Assembly: GCA_030765065.1 (NCBI GenBank)
Contig: CM060979.1
Span: 16,521,001-16,585,000, forward strand
Source of the DNA: Deroplatys truncata
Taxonomy: Eukaryota; Arthropoda; Insecta; Mantodea; Mantidae
Direction: 5' to 3'
DNA length: 64,000 nt
Shown here: piece after piece, positions 56,554-64,000 of the stretch
How positions within the stretch are numbered: position 1 is the first letter of the stretch
How the letters are laid out: each line of letters starts with the position of its first letter
Notes under the pieces: generated by a model
Database searches by the model: none
What the model was told of the DNA's origin: nothing
The model's input: the letters and a program-made list of their open reading frames with translations, nothing else
Made by a program: the position numbers and the translations under genes

Positions 56554-57398
56554 ATTACTTTCTCTACTACGTATAGTAAGTAGGGGAAGTATTGTATTCC
56601 ACCCAAAAATTCGATACCGAGATTTCACCGGAAATACATGTTTTGAGACCCCCTGAATCCAAAAAAAGTATTTTTGGAAACATGTCCATGTGTGTGCCTG
56701 TGTGTCTGTCTGTGAACAGCATAACTCAGAAACGAACAATGGATAAACACCAAACTTGGTATTTAGGTTCAGTATCTTCCAGAGATGCGACACGAAGGTT
56801 TTCAAGAAAATCCCCCCACCCCAGATTACCTTTTACATGAAACATTTTTCGAAAATTTTAATTTTCTCAAAAATGGCTCTAACAATTTTGATTAAAATAT
56901 CATATGTTTAAGATATTTTCATGACAAATGAAATATAAACCATAAGAGATAGACAAAATTTTACTACACAAAAAATGTAGATCGCGTTAAAATACACAAT
57001 TTATGTCATATACATTTTTTTTGTTGTTGAGTGAACCATTTTTGAGATATTGCTTGTTATTCCCTTAAATTTTCCAATACTTATTTTCTCAAATGGGAAT
57101 TCGTTATTCATTTTTTTGTCTTGGATATGCAAAGAGTATTAATCTGTGGCAAAGGGAATGGTGCTGCATCTAGCAACCAGCTATTAAGAGATATGTATGT
57201 GCTTAAAGGCTACTGTATTTCTATATTGCCCTTGTAAATATACATTCCCCTTACATCTACAAGAAAATTAGCAATAAGATAGAGTCTGCAAATGTTTATC
57301 TCGATTAACATGAAGTAGATGGAGAATAAGCGTTTGTAAAAATAGTTTGTACAAGAGTAGAGAACGTTATGTGAGTGTAACATATCAGACTTTTTTTT
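56554..57398 (+). mobile_element. Family A repeat, copy A14
   Basis: Plus-strand copy, type II 3' half. Missing an internal block of about 65 bp (between ATGAAATATA and AACCATAAGAG near 56930). Ends CATATCAGACTTTTTTTT. Confidence 0.9.
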
Positions 57399-57780
57399 AT
57401 CTCTATCACTACTTGGACCACACCTCCTAATTCTTCAAATTTAGTTCTGTCACACCTAGCAGTGTCCTTAGGAGTTGTAAACAACAGTAGAGTAAGGATG
57501 CAGTAAAAGATTATCTGATACATGGTAACATACTGCGCTAAGAGTGCCCATACCTGGCCTAGATAGACATAATGTTACAGCACTGTCCATTACCAGAAAA
57601 CAAATGATGTGAAATGAACTTTTTTCTCGCTCATGACAACTTCTGTGTAGAAAAATTTATTTCAGAAATGACTACATGTTACTTAAATGAAGGAGGTAGA
57701 CTTCTATAAGGATAGTTCACTTAACGGTGGCATATTTTAATCTTAACAGAAATTGTGACTGTCTTGAAGACATCCAGTGA
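57399..57780. other. Spacer with a short signal-peptide-like frame
   Basis: The minus strand from 57523 encodes MYQIIFYCILTLLLFTTPKD followed by TARCDRTKFEELGG, looking like a secretion signal plus a mature start; an AG|GTGTGG just after could be a weak donor. No family recognised, so it may be chance. The rest shows nothing. Confidence 0.2.
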
Positions 57781-57782
57781 TA

Positions 57783-59905
57783 CACAAGGCGTGACAATAA
57801 AGAAACCGAACCTAATTTTTTACTCTTCACACCATGTCGAGGATGAAGAGGGAGTAGGGCATTGACTTGTGGACTCCCCTCCAACGTCACATGAAGTTTC
57901 ACTCATGTGCGGTAGTTGGTCTGGCCAAGACCAGGGTTAGAAGCACATCAAGAGTCTGAGCTCTGTCAGAATAATACTGAGTACTAAATTAGAACATGTT
58001 AACATCAAATTCCTCACAAAACTCAGAAAATCTGCTACAGAAAACTTAAAAATTATTGACAGAACTTTATGGTGATAAGTGTCTAGCTCATGTGCAAGTT
58101 TTCAAGTGATTTAAACAATTTAAGGAGTATAGGGGAAGACATTGGGGTCAATCCAAAATTGAGCTGTCCTACCACTATGAAAATTGAAGAGAATGTGGAG
58201 AAAGTCACTAAAATTATTCAAGGAGACTGCTAATTGAGCATTCAAGCAGTTGCTGAACTTACAAACATCAGTAAGGAAATTTTTAGATGCATTTTGTGTG
58301 ACAATCTTGGCAAAAATCCTCTCACCTGTGCAAAAAGGAACATTGAGTGAATCGTTGTGTTTACATTCTTGAAAACATTCAAAATAATCCTGATTTCTTC
58401 ATAAATTTAATTACATGTGATGAAACTTGGATTTTCAAATTTAATCCAGAGACTAAGCGACAATGCATGCATTGAAAGAGTCCCAATTCCACAGGAGGAA
58501 GAAAGTTTGCATGAGCAAATAAAAATTTAAAGCAATGATGATTATTTCTTTTATATTCAGGGGGTTATCTAAACCTTTTTCACTATAAACTGAAAGAAGT
58601 AAACAAAATCATGTGACAAGACAGCACCTCATTGGCTGGTAGACAAACTACAATCTTTCCCGCTTAGCATGTCATCTCTTACTCTACAAAAAAGTTAGGT
58701 TCAGATCGTAACATTTTGTGGTTATTCTCGTGCAGAGAAATTTAAAAAAACTCCTTATTGTAACAGTTCAATTTATGAAACTAAATGTGTTTGTTCCATT
58801 CACCTATAACTAAATCAAACCATTATAGCAGAGGTTGTAGAGACTATGCACAGATGCTGCAGTTCGTTTCTGGTTGAGAATCTTCTGCTACTGTGGAAAA
58901 CATAAATGCAGGAAATAGAAAGAAGACAATTGTGTTAAATGCTTTTAACAAATTTAATCGACAATGAATATGGTTGGCCATTGTTTAGCAATAATTGAAC
59001 TTCTTTGTTAGTGATGCAGAATTGTTGCTCGGATAGCTTGGGTGGCGATTGTTTTCTGTTGTGTTTTAACCTATAGTGCTAATCATTTTCTTAACTTGTT
59101 GACTCATAAAAGATTAAAGCAAAAGTGGTATACTGATATTAGTCATTAAATAAATGATTTCTAAAACCTGAAGTTAAGAACAGTTTAATCCAGTACCTTT
59201 AATTGCAGATACCGAACTGTTCAGGTACAACTTTTATTTGTCTACTCTTAGTATTATGTGTTATAAGGCAAAATATAGGAATAAGACATATAATGTTTAA
59301 AAGCTAATGATCCCAAGCTGCGAATATACTGTACTTGCATTCTGTTTGAAGCAATTTCCTCTCACGGGTCTTAGCTCCCGTCATCCCCCCACGTGGTGCT
59401 GCCATGTGCTCGGCAGAGTGATACATTTAAGTTTTGTTTACTTCTCCTTTCCGCTTATAGTGAAAAAGGTATACATTGATTGGGTGCCTGTAGGTTAGAC
59501 TGTCAATAAGGTTTATTATAAAAATGTTTTGAAGAACCTCCGTGAATGTGTAACAAAGGAGACCAGACTTGTGGAAGAATGCCTCATGCAGCCTCCACTA
59601 GGACAATTCCCCACACCACAACTATTTGTGAAGAGTTATTTGTCAAAAAACAATGTTCCAATGATGGAATATTCACCATATTCGCTGGATTCAGCACTGT
59701 CCAACTTTTTTCTCTTCCCAAAAATAGTCTGCACTCAAAGAAACTAGCGGAGTTTGTGGTTGCAGTGAAAGCAAAAGTGATGCAACTGTTGAACAGCATA
59801 ACACAAGATTACCTTTGCTCAGGAGTGAAGATCAGCACAGCTCCATGGCATTGGAGTTTTTCCATATCTGTGATTCTTAGACTGCTTGAGGCCAATGTTA
59901 TATAA
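57783..59905 (+). pseudogene. mariner transposase relic, split by MITE T1
   Basis: Starts at a mariner-like terminus GGCGTGACAATAAAGAAACC next to TA. Transposase blocks on the plus strand are NIKFLTKLRKSATENLK (57993), a helix-turn-helix remnant, DETWIFKFNPETKRQ (58419, first Asp), and SFIFRGL (58550). The 900-bp MITE T1 interrupts it at 58571. It resumes with YIDWVPVG, TVNKVYYKNVLKNLRE (59475-59545), and YSPYSLDSALSNFFLFPK (59668), where the third Asp is Asn; the DNAPAH block is unrecognisable (QPPLGQFPTP). No right terminus found. Confidence 0.8.
58572..59471 (+). mobile_element. MITE T1, copy 2
   Basis: 900-bp copy of the element at 790-1699, same orientation, inverted ends AACCTTTTTCACTATAAAC and, inverted, TACCTTTTTCACTATAAGC, flanked by TA (58570-58571, 59472-59473). 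Joining the flanks through one TA restores the mariner frame (GV-IYIDWVP). Confidence 0.88.
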
Positions 59906-60796
59906 TGATTATTAAACATAATAATGGGGTTAACTAGAAGCCTAGAAAGTTAAAGCAGTTGCAAAATTGCAAGTAAACTTTGAGGTACAACTTCTCTGAG
60001 TATTTAGTACTTCTTATTTTATTACGGAAGGGAGCTAAACTAAATTTATCCTTCACATTATAAATCATTTTAAGATGTTACAGTTTTCTCAGTTGGCAGA
60101 CAAAATGCTGATGCAGGATAATTCTTAAATAGAACAGAACAATCTAGGGCAGTCTAGATTCATTAAGTTTGAGCAATTTTCTGGTAATGTATTCCAGAAT
60201 TCAACTAAGTTTATTAATACACTTAACCATGAAATGAAAATGTAAATGTGAAGCAGATGTCTATTATGCATAAAGAAAGAAAAAAACAGAAATTATAAAG
60301 TATAAAAGAAAGCAACATTATTTAACTCATTGGACTTGTCAACTTACTCCAAAATTCATGCTTGCAAATATTAAAGGATAGGTGATTAATGTTAGCTAGG
60401 TTGAAATATGAATGAAGTTTAAAATCATTAGGAGCAAAACATGTTTTTACCTTAAGGACTTTCTTTAATTATTTACATTTATGTTCGGTTTCACAAAACA
60501 CCGACAAAAGCAGCTTGAGGGATGTTAAACTAATGCTTTGTCAGCTTTTGCCATGTCTTGCTTGCTAATTCTAATTATGTCATCTGACAGTGTATCAAAC
60601 TTTGATGATTCCTAACATAAATTTGTGAAAGTCAGCAACAGAAATGTTTGCAACATCTCTTTTCATTGCCATGACTTCAGAAACAAAAGAGAAGCATAGC
60701 ACATATGCTTTTGTTAACAGCCACATTATGCTATCACATGTTTTTAATCACATTAAACAAAGCATCATTTGACATTGTCATACCTACAGGAATGCC
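59906..60796. other. No gene seen
   Basis: AT-rich. It may include the eroded mariner end and the decayed downstream part of the gag element. Confidence 0.4.
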
Positions 60797-61945
60797 CTAA
60801 TTATGTCTTCCTGCCTTGAAAAGCATTTTCAGTTGGCTGCTATCAAATTTAAAACTGTCATGAACACAAAGCAAGGCATGCTTTTGTGCCAATTTGAGGA
60901 TGTAATCAATCAAGCTGCCATGAATATTGTTGAGCTGTAGTCTTACTTTGTTAACTTCTGTTGGTCCCCAGTAACGTAATAGAAAAGCCTGTTTAAACTC
61001 ACTGTATGACCAAGAATCCCCCAACGTGAGATGCAGCCAGTTCAGTGCACGCCCTTTTAAGCATTTACGCACAACAATTAATTTTATCTCCTCTGGAGTG
61101 GCTTTAAGTCTGAAGTATTGTTCCAAATTGTTTTGGGTGATCCCCTTTTACCTCATCAAATATTGGAGGTGACAACTCATTTAGCAAGTGTGAATTTAGA
61201 TTACGGTTGTTATGAGAGCAGGTGACCGGTGGTGTTTACACTTCTAGCATGGACATCATAATTACATGAATTGTGTACATTGTTGATGGCCTCGCCCAGT
61301 AACAATGGAGTGCTGCCGGGGTCCACCGATCTTTGGCATTCACTAGGTGAACTTGAACTTGCAGTAACTTTCAGTTCCAATCTTTCTACAGAATACCTTA
61401 ACTCATTAATGTCTTTGTCATGCACTGTATTCATTGTTTGCACAACATTTCTAAGGTCGTTAATTTCATATGAATTGGCTACCTGAGACGCAGTTACCAC
61501 TTTCTTAACTGCTGTGATTTCCGAATCTACCCTGATTGCTAATGTTTGTTCGCTATGTGCTAACGTTTCTTTTACCTGTCCTAACTGGTTTTGCATTACC
61601 TCGTTCTTAGCTGTTAATGTGTCTACCTGTGCAGTTACAAATTCGGACAAAGTGGCTATTTCACCTTTATTTACTAGCAACTCTTGTTTTAATGTTAAAA
61701 CCTCTGATTGAATGTTTTCCTGCCCTAAACTGATTTGTTCTAACATTTCTTGTACATTGTTGAGTTGTTGATTGACTTGTTGGCTATTTCCTGTGATTTT
61801 TTCTTGTAATTGTCTATTCGCATCTCTCAGTGTTGCTGTGAGCATAGACTGCAGCATCTGCATTAAATTGGCAGAGCTGTGCCCGGATTCTACTACTACA
61901 TTAATTGTGGCCTCATCTGGTATGTTTTGCGTTGCACTAGTATGT
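60797..61945 (-). pseudogene. gypsy-type LTR retrotransposon gag relic
   Basis: Two overlapping minus-strand frames separated by a small frame shift near 61130. The first (61945-61210, earliest Met 61863) is a long heptad-rich coiled coil (NQQLNNVQEMLEQISLGQEN; LTLKQELLVNKGEIATLSE). The second (61126-60797) matches the retrotransposon gag core: EQYFRLKATPEEIKLIVVRK, CLKGRALNWLHLTLGD, SWSYSEFKQAFLLRYWG. Such coiled-coil plus gag-core proteins form the particle of insect gypsy elements. No protease, RT or integrase follows, so it is a fragment. Strand is opposite to the LTR-like leader at 63040-64000, so they are not one simple element. Confidence 0.75.
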
Positions 61946-62170
61946 GATTATTATGCTGTACACTGTGTCCAGGTAATGAAGTGGATAGTACACGAGTATG
62001 GTCAATTCAATGGCATCTACAACACAACCCTAGGGAAATTTGCTATGTGTAAAATTCCTGAATACTTTGTTCATGTACCTACACATCGCAGATTTTGAAA
62101 CTCTGTTGCAATGACCATTTCTGAATGACACTGTAGTGAAATATCAGCAACTGTTGTATTGATGGATGTA

Positions 62171-62945
62171 CAGGGTGGTCTGTTCGAATGTCCTAATTTC
62201 AATCGTATGTGATGGCTAAACAATTGAAGATAGAAACTTATAACATTTTATGAAAGGAAAATTCAACAAGTTTTGATATGCACATCACCACATCTCCATA
62301 TGAGCTCCAGCAGTCACTGTGATGATGTCAAGGTGATGAACAATTCCTTGCAAAGTACGCCGGAGCATGACTTCTGAAATGCTCCCAATAGTGTCAATGA
62401 TATGCTCCCGAAGATCATGAAGGTCTTTGACTGGGGTGGTGTAAAGTTTATCTTTGATGTAGCCCCAGAGAAAGAAATCTTTGCAGTGTTCAATTGGGAG
62501 ATCTCAGGGGCCATGCAATTGGTCCTCCCCTACCAATCCAATGGCCAAGGATTCATTTAACCAGTGTGGAGGAGCGCCATCTTGTTGGTAAAGGATGTTA
62601 GGCTACAGATGTTCAATTTGAGGAAAGAAGAACTGCTCCAGCATGTCAAGATATGTGTTACCATAGACAGTTTTCTTGGCGAAGAAAAATGGTCCATTGA
62701 CTTTACTCTGTGACAAACCATACCAAACATTGTGACTATCACGAATGTGCTCTTGTGTACTGTGAGGATTCGGTGATCACCAGATCTGCACATTATGCCG
62801 GTTTACCTTGCCTGACACATGGAAAGTGGCTTCGCCCGAGAAGAAAATCTTGAACATGAAATCAGGATCAGTGCTGAGGCGCTCTAGCATCGTATTGGCG
62901 AATTGCACTTGTTTGGACTTCATATGGTGCAATATCTACAATTTG
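62171..62945 (-). pseudogene. mariner transposase relic, C-terminal two thirds
   Basis: Minus strand, downstream terminus at 62171 (CAGGGTGGTCTGTTCGAATG next to TA). Blocks in order are PDFMFKIFFSGEATFHVSGK (62860, first Asp position reads Gly in SGEATF), VNRHNVQIW (62800), a YLDMLEQFFFPQIE region (62650), WIGRGGPIAW (62530) and LGHWIGRGG. The DGAPPHW catalytic block reads QQDGAPPHW near 62580. N-terminal part missing above 62945. Inactive. Confidence 0.7.
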
Positions 62946-63039
62946 TATGCATACAGTTTGAGACGTTTCTGGGACAATTCGTTGCAATGTTGATTTCAGT
63001 ATTTGAAGTTTGAGGCAGTATTTTTAATACTTAAATGAT

Positions 63040-64000
63040 TTCAGTCAAATTATATAATATAAATTCAATAACAGCTCGCCTTAAAGCAATATGTGTATGT
63101 AACAAGATATAAAAACTATATATTACAGTCATTGTATATGTTTATATTATTGTATCCATGTTTAATAATGTTATGTGAATGTATTACGTAATTTAATAAT
63201 GTAGGAGCTGTGAGAATAATAGGTTAAAAGTTGCTAACAATGAGGTAACCTTGAGGCAATAATGAATTTGAAAGTTTAATAATGCTACTAGTCCTTATTG
63301 GAGTAACAATAATGTAAATTTTGAGACAGTTTATAAAATAGCCAATCAACAAACAAAAAAAAGCTTTAGTTAAATAAAAGTATTCTATTGGATTAGGAAT
63401 AGCCAATCAGAGACTTGAAATACAGAAATTTACAAATATGGCGGTAGAAATCAAGTCAGTTGCTTGTAGACTGGACAAGTTGGTTGTAGACAGTGTTTCT
63501 AACCGGACGCGAGATGCGTCCTCGAGAAATTTAATACATATTCGTGTGAGACGAAAATAGTTTTACATGTTAAAAAGTGCAAGTAATTAATAAAAAAAAG
63601 TCTCACAGCTCTCTATATCAGTGAAGTGTTATTTAAATTGTGTCAAGGATTAATAAATGTAGTGAAGTAAAATTATAATCTGTGTAAGCCTACATTCTTC
63701 AGTCGCACCACAACCCTGCAAAGAGAAACATGTCTCTAACAATAATACTGATGCAGCCGAGGCAAACATAAATATATAATATTCAGAGAAACAGTCGAAT
63801 TACAAAGTTAATATTTTTAAATTTTTGGATGAAGGCTACCGGGTACCATACGTGCGGTTGCAACTGCTTCAAGTTCAGTTCCCCAACAGTTGAACTACAA
63901 TAAACTCTTCCTAAAATCAACTATTTTCTTCAAATTGGCTTCCAAAGTGTGGTGCTAAAAATAACGTAATAAATAATAACTACTTCAAGTTCCCTCGAAG
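63040..64000 (+). mobile_element. Possible LTR and leader of a family B-related element
   Basis: The right part (63710-63975) parallels the family B elements: ACAACCCTGCAAAGAGAAACATG matches their ACAACCCTGATCAAGACACATG, and TTCAAATTGGCTTCCAAAGT (63932-63951) matches the tRNA-Lys-type primer-site motif. The left part is not alignable by eye. It could be a 5' LTR whose internal region continues beyond the window. Start is approximate. Confidence 0.35.

Noticed and set aside
57305..57523. Secreted-protein exon
   Set aside because: Only a hydrophobic start and 14 further plausible residues; the frame then runs into family A sequence, and no recognisable domain or partner exon exists.
60797..64000. 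One continuous gypsy element from leader to gag
   Set aside because: Leader and gag are on opposite strands.
1..64000. CRISPR arrays, bacterial operons, rRNA
   Set aside because: No regularly spaced direct repeats, ribosome-binding sites or rRNA motifs; spliced exons and mobile elements show eukaryotic nuclear DNA.

Overview
This window looks like a transposon-saturated stretch of an insect nuclear genome. It is AT-rich, and no long intact open reading frame is convincing. Two host genes can be recognised, both on the minus strand. (1) Two exons of a CUSTOS-like (C12orf43 family) gene lie at 13626-13740 (start codon) and 7516-7654, in matching splice phase across a 6-kb intron. (2) The last two coding exons of Semaphorin-1A lie at 53656-53866 (transmembrane segment) and 38042-38381 (cytoplasmic tail and stop), in matching phase across a 15.3-kb intron. 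The arthropod-type Sema-1A tail, the density of mariner, LINE and Penelope relics and the long introns suggest a large-genome insect. A polyneopteran (cockroach, stick insect or grasshopper relative) is my best guess, from memory of family sequences only.

Layout. 0-2.1 kb: hAT transposase relic split by a TA-flanked MITE. 2.5-13.6 kb: LINE fragments, two copies of an unrecognised repeat (family A), two solo-LTR-like elements (family B), a tRNA-headed SINE, and the CUSTOS-like intron containing a LINE split by a palindromic mariner derivative. 14-21 kb: SINEs inside mariners, a LINE tail with an AAT microsatellite, and a complete degenerate Tc1-like element. 21-30 kb: LINE relics, family A, a hAT MITE carrying a SINE, and a mariner relic. 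30.3-38 kb: mostly repeat-poor AT-rich sequence downstream of the Sema-1A stop (possibly a long 3' UTR), with one mariner, one tRNA-like SINE and one Harbinger-like MITE. 38.4-53.7 kb: the Sema-1A intron, filled with family A copies, mariners, a fold-back palindrome and a Penelope-like element nested in family A nested in a LINE. 53.9-64 kb: upstream Sema-1A intron with family B, Penelope and LINE pieces, a mariner split by the second copy of the MITE, a gypsy-type gag relic, another mariner and an LTR-like leader at the window edge.

The mobile elements are related by nesting, so their relative ages can be read directly. Examples are B in A, B in SINE, SINE in mariner, SINE in hAT MITE, MITE in hAT, MITE in mariner, mariner in LINE, and Penelope in A in LINE. 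Several junctions rebuild cleanly, either as an in-frame empty site or as a flanking duplication (TA, TAA, 4 bp, 8 bp, 12 bp). The most unusual items are family A (14 copies with an internal CA/TG microsatellite), the tandem tRNA-Lys-type primer-site motifs inside the family B LTRs, the inverted-repeat Penelope element with hammerhead-like cores, and the 847-bp fold-back element.
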